Assembly (NCBI RefSeq): GCF_000282615.1
Contig: NZ_AKIY01000215.1
Coordinates: 1-50,260 of the forward strand
Direction of reading: 5' to 3'
DNA length: 50,260 nucleotides
Source: Bradyrhizobium sp. YR681
Lineage (GTDB): Bacteria; Pseudomonadota; Alphaproteobacteria; Rhizobiales; Xanthobacteraceae
Positions 42,395 to 50,260 of the stretch are shown here, in pieces. Each line of letters starts with the position of its first letter. Position 1 is the stretch's first letter. Position numbers and translations under genes: made by a program. The notes beneath the pieces are model-generated. The model was not told where the DNA came from. It worked only from the letters and a program-made list of their open reading frames with translations, and made no database searches.

Positions 42395-45300
42395 ATGCAT
42401 TCCGGGCGCACACGAAGCACAATCTCGGCGCTGTGTTTTTTGGCATGCCTAAGCAGTTCGCCGGTCGTTTGCGAGGAGGCGCCACCAAGCTGGCGAGTCG
42501 AAGGCTTAAAAGCGGCGTTGAAGGATGTGGATATCGATGTCCGTGTCTTCGCCCTGCGTGAAGCCCTAGACGCAGGTGCGGCCACTTCAGTCCAGCAATC
42601 CATGCCAGAAATCGTTAGTCAGCTCTTGAGCCAGCTTTTTTCGTCCGGGCGTAGTGCACACACCAGCCTAGCGCTTCAGGCGTTGATGAAGATGCCGGAG
42701 CAGGTGCCAATCTACGAACCCAAAATTCGAAGCCTACTGACCGAAGACTGGAGTGGAGCAGCACTAGCCGCAAGCATTCTGGCTGACGCGAACCTTTTGC
42801 GCCAAGAAGACGTAGCGAAGCTTGAAAGGCTTTTCGATCCAGCTCGCTTTATTGCGACAACAGCTTCATCTGCACTGAAGGCGTTGCAGCGAGCGCAATT
42901 GCTTACCGAAGAACACGGCAGGCGCATCGCTAAGGTGTTGACGACCGCCCCAGCGAACATGACCGTTGCCGAAGCTGCCAACATCTTGCTCGATATTAAG
43001 ATGCTCGAAAGCGAGGATGTTGAGGTTATCAAGAAGCGGCTCTCGTCAATTGATCCCGCCGCCGATTCGATCAATTATCACGTATTGGCCTCTGTCTTGA
43101 TGCGCGCAGGAGTACTCGACGACCAACTTGTGAAAGCATTGGAAGCCATTCTCCGTACGCCCAATTACGAAAAACAATTCGCGGCCGCCCAGACCGTTAA
43201 GATTTCTCCGGAGCTTACAGAACGTTTCAGCGTGTTGTTCGTGGCCGAACTTGGAAATTACCGGCTGAAAGATTGGAACGCGCTCGTTCCAGCAATCCAG
43301 TTCCTTGGAAAGGGCAATACCCTGGATCTGTCGGCTGTCGAAGCACTGGCAGGAGCAGACAATATCGAGCTGGTGCGCCTTGGCATCGCGACACTTAGCT
43401 CATTCGACGCACTCAGACCCTCGGATCGTCCCGCCGCGATCCGCCTTCTGAACGATGCCGACACAACGAAAAAATTGCTTGGGGCAAGTGCTTTGATAAA
43501 GCTTGGACCCGATCCGGCTCGTATCGGCCATGCGCTGTCGCCACTGATAGATTCGGCCGATGACTCGGTAGCAGTCAGCGCTTTCGCTAACTTATCGGTC
43601 GCGAAGGCTCTCGACAGATCGTACCTTCCAACACTCAAGAAGCTCTTTCTCACCTCATCACGCATCGGAATATTCCCCCTCGCGAATGCAATATGTGAAC
43701 TCGCCAGCGCGGATCCCGACGTCACTTCAAAGATGAATGAGATTCTAGGTAAAGGACCGCAGTGGGAGGTGCAGTACGCGGCGATAACGCTCCAGCGTTG
43801 CGGTGGCTTATCGGACGAGAACATACTGACGATAGCGGATTGGATAAAGGGGGCGGACCCGATCGGAACCGATAGCACGCTGCTGACAAAACTAGCAGAG
43901 CTTGGTCCTAAAGCTAAAATCATTTCGAACAAAATCGTGGACTTGCTTCCCTTGACGAGAGCTTCGGATGGTGGGCTGTCTGGAATGCTCGCACATGCGG
44001 ATGATCGTTATCTGCATAAGTTACCAATGGCCGTTCTTATCGCGAGTGGTCCCCACGATAAGCGGACGCTGGCCAGGATCATGATGCATGCTCATGCGGG
44101 AGGATTTGCCCAGTCGGACCTTACCGCGTTTGCCTATGAGCTGAGTGGCGGCAAAAGGGAACAGTTAGATTTCCTAGCACTTCTTCGTACGGGGGAGACG
44201 CCAGGTGTTGTAACTACCGAGGATCGTCGCGCCAAGTTGGCAGCGCTTCTCTTGGCATGGAACGTGGTCGGTGCAGAACCACACCCGATGAAGACGTTCC
44301 TGGCCCGTCGCGCTTCCTCGGTCGCCCGCAACGGCAGCTGGACGGCCTCTGACCTCTCGACGCTCAAAAGCTGGAGCGAGCGACTGGGGGAAGCAAAATT
44401 CCAGGACGAGGCCGAGGTGTTCAACCGGGAGCTTGAAAAGATATTAACCTGGGAAAAGCTGCTTAGCGTCACAAGAGTCGGCGGGCTCGTCGTTCTATCG
44501 CACATGACCTTCTGGGTATTGCTGCTACTCTTCTACCGGCGCTCCAAGCCGGTGCAGGCGATTTTCTTTTGGAATCCATTGGTCCGCAAGATTGGAGGAT
44601 TGGGCTATGTCGGCCTACTTCTTACGTGGGTGCCTTTCCTTCGGCGGCAGCTGCTGTTTCCTTTCACTGAAAGACTAATCGAAGACGCCAATGTTGAAGC
44701 TATCGATCTGAAACGCTACTTCCACAAGCGCAGCGTGGCTCTGGCGGATGGATCTAAAGCGCCGCTTCAGAGTGAAATTGCAGAGATACGCGGCCAGATC
44801 GTTTTGATCGGCGATTCAGGTATCGGAAAGTCCATGCACTTGCGCTTGCTCTGCAAGAGCGCGGTTCGGCCCACCGTCTTTCTGCGGGCTTCGGCGTGTT
44901 CAGATGGGCCGATGAAAGAAATTCAGAAGAGACTTAAGGGTTTGGCTGGCGACGAGGTGTTTCTTAGCCAAATCATATATGCAGGCGCGCTCGATGTGTG
45001 CATAGACGCGCTCAATGAGGCGCCCCGCGCCACATTGAAGAAGATAGACGATTTTCTAAGCGACTTCACTGCGGGAAACATCCTTGTTGCAACACAGAAT
45101 TTCGGCTGGGAGCCGCCGAGCAGCGCGAGGTGCTACGAGCTTCAACCGCTCGCGAGAGACGATATCAAGGAGTTCCTTCAGTCGGAGATTTCGAGCCATT
45201 CGGGCATGTCGACGGCTGCACATGAGGCCCAAGTCGAGAATTACTTGGAATACGCGCTTGCGGAATCTCGGCCGATATCGGTTGTTCGCTTGCATTTAGC

Positions 45301-45883
45301 CATTCTGTCGAACCCGTTCGATGCGTCAATTGTCGCAACGATGCTGAACGAGGGGGTAACACCTCATCCGTACGGAATTGTGCGTCAGCAAATCTCTCTT
45401 GCGCTCTCACGCTTTCAGCAGAGGCGTGCTGGTTCCGCATTTCCGGAAGCAGCTTTCGCACATGAAGTTTATCAAGCTCTCACTGTTGAGAACAGCGACT
45501 TAGCGTTGTCGGCGAAGTATGTTGATGAACTGGCCGAGTTTGCGGAGCGACGTATTGTTGTCATCTTCAGGATAGGCAACGACGGAACCGATCGTCGTTG
45601 GTATTTTCGCCATGACCGCTATCGCGCCTGGTTTCTTGCTAAGGCGATGCTGGCTGATGAGGCGTTGATAAGGCAACACCTCGGAGACCCACGGTTCCAA
45701 AATGCCTATGAGATTTTGGCGTCGCTCTTGCCGCCTTCCGAAGCGGATTTGCTTCGCGAGGAATTTGTTGAGCATGCGGTGGTGTCGAGCGACTTGTTGC
45801 CGCTGCAGAGATTTGTCCGACTTCTGGGCGAACGGAAGATCGCGGAGGCCTCGGATTATGATGCACTCGAACGCACGGGATGA
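42395..45883 (+). CDS. Membrane-anchored NACHT/STAND-type NTPase with N-terminal HEAT-like repeats
   Basis: A 1162-residue protein with no close named relative I recognise. Residues 1 to about 27 look like a signal peptide (TRSTISALCFLACLSSSP). Residues about 30-680 are helical repeats of HEAT type (for example 'DVDIDVRVFALREAL', 'LVRLGIATLSSFDAL', 'WEVQYAAITLQRCGG'). A transmembrane helix spans about 695-717 (VGGLVVLSHMTFWVLLLLF) and a second hydrophobic stretch lies at 733-750. The C-terminal NTPase has Walker A GDSGIGKS (806-813) and a NACHT-style Walker B 'DVCIDALNEA' (D871, E875). The usual 'TSR' after it reads 'ATQ' (Q901). 'RHDRYRAWFLAKAM' near 1072 resembles the winged-helix end of STAND modules. 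Base composition is clearly AT-richer than its neighbours, suggesting transfer. ATG 42395 has AAGGTG upstream; GTG 42386 is an alternative. Confidence 0.78.
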   Translation: MHSGRTRSTISALCFLACLSSSPVVCEEAPPSWRVEGLKAALKDVDIDVRVFALREALDAGAATSVQQSMPEIVSQLLSQLFSSGRSAHTSLALQALMKMPEQVPIYEPKIRSLLTEDWSGAALAASILADANLLRQEDVAKLERLFDPARFIATTASSALKALQRAQLLTEEHGRRIAKVLTTAPANMTVAEAANILLDIKMLESEDVEVIKKRLSSIDPAADSINYHVLASVLMRAGVLDDQLVKALEAILRTPNYEKQFAAAQTVKISPELTERFSVLFVAELGNYRLKDWNALVPAIQFLGKGNTLDLSAVEALAGADNIELVRLGIATLSSFDALRPSDRPAAIRLLNDADTTKKLLGASALIKLGPDPARIGHALSPLIDSADDSVAVSAFANLSVAKALDRSYLPTLKKLFLTSSRIGIFPLANAICELASADPDVTSKMNEILGKGPQWEVQYAAITLQRCGGLSDENILTIADWIKGADPIGTDSTLLTKLAELGPKAKIISNKIVDLLPLTRASDGGLSGMLAHADDRYLHKLPMAVLIASGPHDKRTLARIMMHAHAGGFAQSDLTAFAYELSGGKREQLDFLALLRTGETPGVVTTEDRRAKLAALLLAWNVVGAEPHPMKTFLARRASSVARNGSWTASDLSTLKSWSERLGEAKFQDEAEVFNRELEKILTWEKLLSVTRVGGLVVLSHMTFWVLLLLFYRRSKPVQAIFFWNPLVRKIGGLGYVGLLLTWVPFLRRQLLFPFTERLIEDANVEAIDLKRYFHKRSVALADGSKAPLQSEIAEIRGQIVLIGDSGIGKSMHLRLLCKSAVRPTVFLRASACSDGPMKEIQKRLKGLAGDEVFLSQIIYAGALDVCIDALNEAPRATLKKIDDFLSDFTAGNILVATQNFGWEPPSSARCYELQPLARDDIKEFLQSEISSHSGMSTAAHEAQVENYLEYALAESRPISVVRLHLAILSNPFDASIVATMLNEGVTPHPYGIVRQQISLALSRFQQRRAGSAFPEAAFAHEVYQALTVENSDLALSAKYVDELAEFAERRIVVIFRIGNDGTDRRWYFRHDRYRAWFLAKAMLADEALIRQHLGDPRFQNAYEILASLLPPSEADLLREEFVEHAVVSSDLLPLQRFVRLLGERKIAEASDYDALERTG

Positions 45884-45960
45884 GTTGTTTATTGGTGTTG
45901 AACAAACATGACCGTAGCTCGGTGGTCATCAACGCGGTTGCGTCCGGAACGCCCTAGGTT

Positions 45961-46776
45961 TTAGTTCGTCAGCCGCCGCGACAGGCCCGTGACGCGCTCC
46001 ATCACCGCGACCAGCGCGACGGTCGCGATGATCAGCACGCCCGATAGCGCTGCGATGGTGACGTCGAGCTTGCCCTCTAGGTCCTGCCACATCCGGATCG
46101 GCAGCATGTCGGTGGCGGCATCGCGCAGGAACAGCGAGACCGGCACGTTGTCGAACGACGACATGAAGGCGATGAAGGCGCCTGCGATGATGCCCGGCCG
46201 GATCAGCGGCAGCACGATGCGCCGGAAGGTGTAGATGCGGCTCGCGCCCAGCACCGCCGAGCTTTCGAGCAGGGTCGGTTCCAGCTGGGCGAGCGCGGCA
46301 ACCGTGTTGCGCACGACATAGGGCACGCAGACCACGGTGTGGCCGATCACCAGCGTCAGTGGCGACACCGGCAGGCCGACCAGCGAGAACAGCATCAGCG
46401 CGGCGAGACCAAAAGCCAGTGCCGGCAGCACCAGTGGTGACATGAAGAGGGAATCGAGCAGCCGCGCCGACAGTCTCGGCGAGCGCGAGATCGCAAGCGC
46501 GGCCGCGACGCCGAGCACGACGGAGAGACCCGTCGCCCACAGTGCCACGATGAGGCTGTTCTTCGCCGCAAAGTGCAGCTGCCAGGCATTCCACAATTCG
46601 GCGTACCAGCGCAGCGAATAGCCCGGTGGCGGGAATCGCAGCGAGAAGCCGCTGGTGAAGGAGACGATCAGCACCACCAGCGACGGCGCGATGATGATGA
46701 TCAGCGCGATGATCGCGATCACGGTCATCACGAATTCGAAGCTGAAGGCCTCCAGGGTACGCTTGCGCCCGCTCAT
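45961..46776 (-). CDS. ABC transporter permease, PotC type (polyamine/2-aminoethylphosphonate-like)
   Basis: A 271-residue inner-membrane permease with about six helices. The EAA loop is visible as 'LLESSAVLGASRIYTFRRIVLPLIRPGI', the contact with the ATPase. The N-terminal 'SFTSGFSLRFPPPGYSLRWY' is typical of PotC-like permeases. The start ATG at 46774-46776 shares one base with the stop of the upstream permease gene. It is the last gene of the four-gene minus-strand operon. The open frame extends upstream, but that part overlaps the other permease and is not coding. A 77-bp gap separates its end from the convergent NACHT gene. Confidence 0.92.
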   Translation of the reverse strand: MSGRKRTLEAFSFEFVMTVIAIIALIIIIAPSLVVLIVSFTSGFSLRFPPPGYSLRWYAELWNAWQLHFAAKNSLIVALWATGLSVVLGVAAALAISRSPRLSARLLDSLFMSPLVLPALAFGLAALMLFSLVGLPVSPLTLVIGHTVVCVPYVVRNTVAALAQLEPTLLESSAVLGASRIYTFRRIVLPLIRPGIIAGAFIAFMSSFDNVPVSLFLRDAATDMLPIRMWQDLEGKLDVTIAALSGVLIIATVALVAVMERVTGLSRRLTN

Positions 46777-47639
46777 CACGTGCCTCCATAGCCGCGCGAC
46801 AGGCGGCCGAGCGTGGTGAAGACGGAGACGACCGCGAGCACGGCGAGCAGGAAGATGATCGAGATCGCGGAGGCGAAGGGCCAGTTCTGCAGCGTCGAGG
46901 CCTGCTGGTAGAGATACATCGGCATGAACAGCATCTGCCCGCCGCCGATCAGCGACTGGGTGATGAAGGCGGTGATCGCCGCGGCATAGGTCAGCGTGCA
47001 GCCGGCGATCACGCCGGGCAGCGACAGCGGCAGCACGACGCGGAAGAACGTGCGCCAGCTGCCGGCGCCGAGCGAGCAGGAGGCATCGTCGAGATTGGGA
47101 TCGATGCGGCCGAGCGCGGTGATCAGCGGCAATGTCATCAGCGGCATCTGCACCTGCGCCAGCGCGATCACCACGCCGAACTGGGTGTAGAGCAGCTTTA
47201 AGGGCGTATCGATGATCCCAAGGGATTGCAGCGTCGCGTTGATGATGCCCTGTCGGCCCAGGATGACAATCCAGGCGAAGGTACGGACCACGACGCTGGT
47301 CAGCAGCGGGAGCAGCACGATCAGGATGATGATGGTCTGAAGCTTTGGTCCGACCCGCTGATAGAGCCAGGCGATGGGAAAGCCGAGCACGAGGCAGACA
47401 GCCGTCACCTCGGCGCCCAGCAGCAGCGTCGAGCCGAGCACGCTGAGGCTGAAGGGGTCGGTGAGGAAGTGGAGGTACTGGCCGAGCCCCCAATGGAGCG
47501 CGGCCGTGTCGTTGTGCAGGGAGAGCCAGAGCAGTTGCAGCAGCGGCGCCACGAAGAAGACCAGGAAGAACAGCGCCAGCGGCGCTGCCAATCCCATCCC
47601 GTAGGAGGTGACGTCCCGTGTTGCTGGTGCTGCGCCCAT
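46776..47639 (-). CDS. ABC transporter permease, PotB type
   Basis: A 287-residue permease whose first helix is 'LALFFLVFFVAPLLQLLWLSL'. The EAA motif region is 'LDDASCSLGAGSWRTFFRVVLPLSLPGV'. Its pairing with the PotC-type permease, a binding protein and a PotA-type ATPase defines a spermidine/putrescine-family importer (PepT family), though such systems also carry other small cations and phosphonates. The second of two close ATGs (47639) is preferred because GAGGA is 6 nt upstream of it and directly abuts the first ATG (47645). Confidence 0.92.
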   Translation of the reverse strand: MGAAPATRDVTSYGMGLAAPLALFFLVFFVAPLLQLLWLSLHNDTAALHWGLGQYLHFLTDPFSLSVLGSTLLLGAEVTAVCLVLGFPIAWLYQRVGPKLQTIIILIVLLPLLTSVVVRTFAWIVILGRQGIINATLQSLGIIDTPLKLLYTQFGVVIALAQVQMPLMTLPLITALGRIDPNLDDASCSLGAGSWRTFFRVVLPLSLPGVIAGCTLTYAAAITAFITQSLIGGGQMLFMPMYLYQQASTLQNWPFASAISIIFLLAVLAVVSVFTTLGRLSRGYGGT

Positions 47640-47706
47640 CGCCATTCCTCGAATGTTCTAGGATGAAATGGTCTTAAGTTGAATCAATCGGCCGCGGACT
47701 CGGTGC

Positions 47707-47825
47707 ACCTCTCCCGCTTGCGGGAGAGGTCGGCGCAACGCGCCGGGTGAGGGCTCTCTCCTCTTGGGGATTGTCCCAATGCGGAGATACCCTCTCCCCA
47801 ACCCTCCCCCGCAAGCGGGGGAGGG
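47707..47825. repeat. Pair of 24-bp palindromes between permease and binding-protein genes
   Basis: A perfect palindrome acctctcccgc-tt-gcgggagaggt lies at 47707-47730, and a second, ccctcccccgc-aa-gcgggggaggg, at 47802-47825. Between them are cggcgcaacgcgccg and another short repeat. Such 'ctctcccgcttgcgggagag' units are, from memory, common dispersed repeats in Bradyrhizobium and relatives. In the mRNA of the ABC operon they would form strong stems between the binding protein and the permeases, which could protect or end the transcript and so lower permease expression relative to the binding protein. Confidence 0.8.
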
Positions 47826-47848
47826 AGTAGACTTCCCTCGTTTTTGCA

Positions 47849-48895
47849 CTAGATCTTGATCTCGCGGTTGAAGCGTTCGATCCAGGCCGAGCGCTGCTCG
47901 TTGATCTTCTTCCAGTCCTGGAACACGAATTTCTGCTTCAGCTCGGCGGTGTCCTTGGCGAGCACCCGCGCGATCTCGCCGCCCATCGTCACCTTCGAAT
48001 TGGTGGGAACGATCAGGTAGGGCGGGTTCATCAGCGTGGTCTGCACCTCCGGCGTCAGCGACGCCTCGATCAGCTTGAAGGCAAGCTCGCGGTTCGGCGA
48101 GTTCTTGACGATGTGGATCGTGGTCTTGAAGGCGATGGCGCCTTCCTTCGGCGCCACGAACTCGACCGGCACGCCGCGCGCTTTCAGGATCTGGATGGCG
48201 TTGAAATTGCCAGGCGAGATATCGATCTGGCCCTGCTGGAACAGGGTTGCGAGCGCGCCGGGATTGGCGGCGACGGCCGCGAGATTGGGCTTCAGCTCCT
48301 CGATCGCCTTGAAGCCGGGATCGACATTGGCTTCCGAGCCGCCGCGCATCTTGGCGATCTCGACCAGCCAGCCGGTGCCGAGCGTCGAGTTGAGATTGGT
48401 GATGCCGACGCGGCCCTTGAACTCGGGCTTCCAGAGATCGGCCCAGGAGGTCGGCGGCGTCTTGACGGCTTCCGGATTGTAGGTGAGGCCGACGACCTGG
48501 AAGAACGGGGCGGGACCCATCGGCTCCTGCGCTTCGGCGATCAGGTCCTTGTAGTAGGCGCTCTTCTCGACCGGATAGGGTTCGACCAGGTCCTGGCCGA
48601 TGGCGACGAGGGCCGGACCGGGATCGTGCAGCATGACGTCGATCGGCGGATTGGCTTTTGCGGCATTGACCTTCGCGATCTGGTCGACCGAGAGCATGGG
48701 ATCGAGCACCATCGCGGCATCGGCGTTCGCTTTCCGGAACGCCGGCACCAGCACGGCCTTGTGCGCTTCTTCCCAGCTTCCCGTAAAAGTCGCGAACACC
48801 AGCGGGCGGGCCTGGGCGTAGCTCAGCCCGGGAAACGCCTTCATGGCGCCGAGTGTGAGGGCGGTCGTCATCAGGCTGCGGCGGTTCATGATCAT
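47849..48895 (-). CDS. ABC transporter periplasmic binding protein, PotD/spermidine-putrescine type
   Basis: A 348-residue secreted protein. The N-terminus has a signal peptide with twin arginine (MIMNRRSLMTTALTLGAM, ending near SYAQA). The mature part has family blocks 'PLVFATFTGSWEEAH', 'IDVMLHDPGPALVAIGQDLV', 'VGLTYNPEAVKTPPTSWADLW', 'GRVGITNLNSTLGTGWLV' and 'FNAIQILKARGVPVEFVAPKEG'. ATG 48895 has AGGGAG 7 nt upstream; a second in-frame ATG is two codons on. It sits between the ATPase and the permeases of the same operon. The ligand cannot be deduced; polyamines are the family default. Confidence 0.92.
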   Translation of the reverse strand: MIMNRRSLMTTALTLGAMKAFPGLSYAQARPLVFATFTGSWEEAHKAVLVPAFRKANADAAMVLDPMLSVDQIAKVNAAKANPPIDVMLHDPGPALVAIGQDLVEPYPVEKSAYYKDLIAEAQEPMGPAPFFQVVGLTYNPEAVKTPPTSWADLWKPEFKGRVGITNLNSTLGTGWLVEIAKMRGGSEANVDPGFKAIEELKPNLAAVAANPGALATLFQQGQIDISPGNFNAIQILKARGVPVEFVAPKEGAIAFKTTIHIVKNSPNRELAFKLIEASLTPEVQTTLMNPPYLIVPTNSKVTMGGEIARVLAKDTAELKQKFVFQDWKKINEQRSAWIERFNREIKI

Positions 48896-48919
48896 GGTCG
48901 AACTCCCTATGGACTGGAT

Positions 48920-50014
48920 CTAAAGCGTTGCTGGAAAAGCGTTGGCGAGCGATGGGGCGAGCGGGGCGAGGCGCACCGCGGCGCCACTCTCCAGCGCGCG
49001 CGTCTCGCCGATGCGTGCCTGGGATACCTTGACGCCGAAGCCGTCGGCGGTCGTGACCTCGTGCACGACGGTGGCCCCCAGCGGCAGCGACATGCCGACG
49101 ACGCCGGCAAAGCCGGTCTCGTCACCGACGAATTGCAGATGTTCGGGCCGGATGCAGACGGTGACGCGGCCGCCTTCGCTGAGCGTGCCGCCCGCGGGCC
49201 GTGCAATGATCTCCGCGCCGGCATCGAGGCGGACTTTTGCGGCCGTGCGATCGGCCGAGACGACCACGCCGGGCATGCGGTTGCTGGAGCCGACAAAGGT
49301 GTTCACGAACAGGGTCTGCGGACGGTCGTAGACGTCGGATGGCGATCCGAACTGTTCGAGCTTGCCGTGGCTCAGCACGGCGACGCGGTCGGCCATCGAG
49401 AGTGCTTCTTCCTGGTCATGCGTCACGATCAGCGTGGTGATGCCGGAGACGCGTTGCAGCCGCTTGATCTCGATCTGCATGTCGAGCCGGAGATTCTTGT
49501 CCAGCGCGGCAAAGGGCTCGTCGAGCAGAAGGATCGACGGCTTGATCGCCAGCGCGCGGGCGAGCGCGACGCGCTGCTGCTGACCGCCGGAGAGCTGCCG
49601 CGGCAACCGCTCGCTCATGGTCGGCAGTTGCACCAGCTCCAGCAGCCGCTGCGCCTCGCGCTGGCGGGTCGCCTTGTCGATGCCGCGGGCGGCCAGTCCA
49701 TAGCCGACATTGTCGCTGACGGTGAGATGCGGAAACAGCGCATAGTTCTGGAACACGATGCCGACCGCGCGCTTGTTCGGCGGCAGCGCATCGACGATGT
49801 CGTCGCCGATGATGATGCGTCCCTGGGTCTGTGCGATGAAGCCGGCGATGATGCGCAGCAGGGTGGTCTTGCCGCAGCCGGAGGGGCCGAGCAGGGCGAT
49901 GATCTCGCCGCCCTTGATGTCGAGATTGATGTTCTCGACCGCGAGCGCGCCGCTCGGATAGCGGTGGGTGACGGCGTCGACGACCAGCGATCGGCCGCCT
50001 TGCATTTCAGCCAT
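48920..50014 (-). CDS. ABC transporter ATPase, PotA type
   Basis: A 364-residue ATPase. Walker A is in 'LLGPSGCGKTTLLRIIAGF', the Q-loop in 'IVFQNYALFPHLTVSDNV', the signature in 'QLSGGQQQRVALARAL', Walker B in 'LLLDEPFAALDKN' and the switch His in 'IVTHDQEEALSM'. The C-terminal ~120 residues form a TOBE/OB domain ('VCIRPEHLQFVGDE'), as in PotA. ATG 50014 has GGGAGG 7 nt upstream; the longer open frame reaches into the divergent gene. It is the first gene of the importer operon. The 88-bp gap to the divergent amidase start must hold both promoters. Confidence 0.95.
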   Translation of the reverse strand: MAEMQGGRSLVVDAVTHRYPSGALAVENINLDIKGGEIIALLGPSGCGKTTLLRIIAGFIAQTQGRIIIGDDIVDALPPNKRAVGIVFQNYALFPHLTVSDNVGYGLAARGIDKATRQREAQRLLELVQLPTMSERLPRQLSGGQQQRVALARALAIKPSILLLDEPFAALDKNLRLDMQIEIKRLQRVSGITTLIVTHDQEEALSMADRVAVLSHGKLEQFGSPSDVYDRPQTLFVNTFVGSSNRMPGVVVSADRTAAKVRLDAGAEIIARPAGGTLSEGGRVTVCIRPEHLQFVGDETGFAGVVGMSLPLGATVVHEVTTADGFGVKVSQARIGETRALESGAAVRLAPLAPSLANAFPATL

Positions 50015-50102
50015 GGTGTTGCCTCCCGTTGCCCCAGAGAAGAAAGCAAGTCTCGTGCCCGCCGCGCTCGCCTTTCGATGCGAGGTTTGGCATTGTGGCG
50101 CC

Positions 50103-50260
50103 ATGACATCGATTTGCGATCTCTCCGCCACAACCCTTGCGCGCGCGATTGCCCGCGGTGAGCTGTCCTCGCGTGAGGCCGTCGAGGCGCATCTGATGCG
50201 GATTGCGCGCAGCGACGTGCAATTGGCGGCCTTCGTCACGGTCGATGCGGAGGGCGCCCG
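50103..50260 (+). CDS. Amidase family protein, N-terminal fragment (cut by window end)
   Basis: The first 52 complete codons of a gene that continues past the window. The sequence 'DLSATTLARAIARGELSSRE' and then 'AVEAHLMRIARSD' and 'LAAFVTVDAEGA' match the N-terminal helices of amidase-signature enzymes. Divergent from the ABC importer, which suggests that the imported compound, or a product of it, is an amide. A second, unrelated-looking amidase is at 39194. The catalytic part is outside the window. Confidence 0.85.
   Translation, partial: MTSICDLSATTLARAIARGELSSREAVEAHLMRIARSDVQLAAFVTVDAEGA

Noticed and set aside
48113..50161. 682-codon plus-strand open frame opposite the ABC transporter genes
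   Set aside because: It is opposite two clearly functional minus-strand genes and has the Asp/Arg/Gly/His-rich composition of a shadow frame.
1..50260. CRISPR array, rRNA, tRNA or insertion sequence with transposase
   Set aside because: No regularly spaced short repeats, ribosomal or tRNA sequence, or transposase-like protein was seen on either strand.

Overview
The window is one GC-rich alphaproteobacterial chromosome segment, most likely from Bradyrhizobium or a close relative. This rests on three things: an almost complete aerobic (CobG/CobF-type) cobalamin pathway in tight operons, short palindromic repeats of the kind scattered through Bradyrhizobium genomes, and the high-GC codon use of nearly every gene. 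The species assignment is an inference, because no rRNA gene is present.

Layout. (1) 1-11954: the 3' end of a giant two-partner-secretion exoprotein (TpsA; N-terminus outside the window), followed by its outer-membrane transporter TpsB. (2) 12081-14000 (minus): cobU-cobS-bluB. (3) 14124-16042 (plus): cbiB-cobC. (4) 16031-18120 (minus): cobO-cobQ. (5) 18174-31470 (plus): a cobalamin riboswitch, then DUF1636-cobW-cobN-cobG-cobH-cobI-cobJ-[cobK on the opposite strand]-cobL-cobE-cobM-cobB-cobA, mostly joined by overlapping start and stop codons. (6) 31530-34304: a second cobalamin riboswitch, a CbiM-like cobalt permease, cobF and cobT, then a convergent histidine phosphatase. (7) 34971-39076: a third cobalamin riboswitch, a TonB-dependent receptor and a PepSY membrane protein. 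(8) 39194-42133: amidase and MFS transporter (minus), with a divergent 5-hydroxyisourate hydrolase. (9) 42395-45883: a 1162-residue protein with an N-terminal signal sequence, HEAT-like helical repeats, a membrane segment and a C-terminal NACHT/STAND-type NTPase, in visibly lower-GC DNA. (10) 45961-50014 (minus): a spermidine/putrescine-type ABC importer (ATPase, binding protein, two permeases), with a divergent amidase gene cut by the window end.

Function as a whole. Regions 2-6 encode the route from uroporphyrinogen III to adenosylcobalamin: CobA, I, G, J, M, F, K, L, H, B build the corrin ring; CobN (with CobW and DUF1636 nearby) belongs to cobalt insertion; CobO, Q, C, CbiB, CobU, S, T and BluB complete the nucleotide loop. 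The CobS/CobT chelatase partners of CobN and a CobR-type reductase are not in the window. Three B12 riboswitches place synthesis, cobalt import and outer-membrane uptake under product control.

The least explained locus is the lone membrane NACHT-HEAT gene, whose putative sensor appears to face the periplasm and which looks horizontally acquired. Other points of interest are paired cysteines in the exoprotein, the antisense cobK, a solitary CbiM without CbiN/Q/O, and hairpins covering the start regions of riboswitch-controlled genes.
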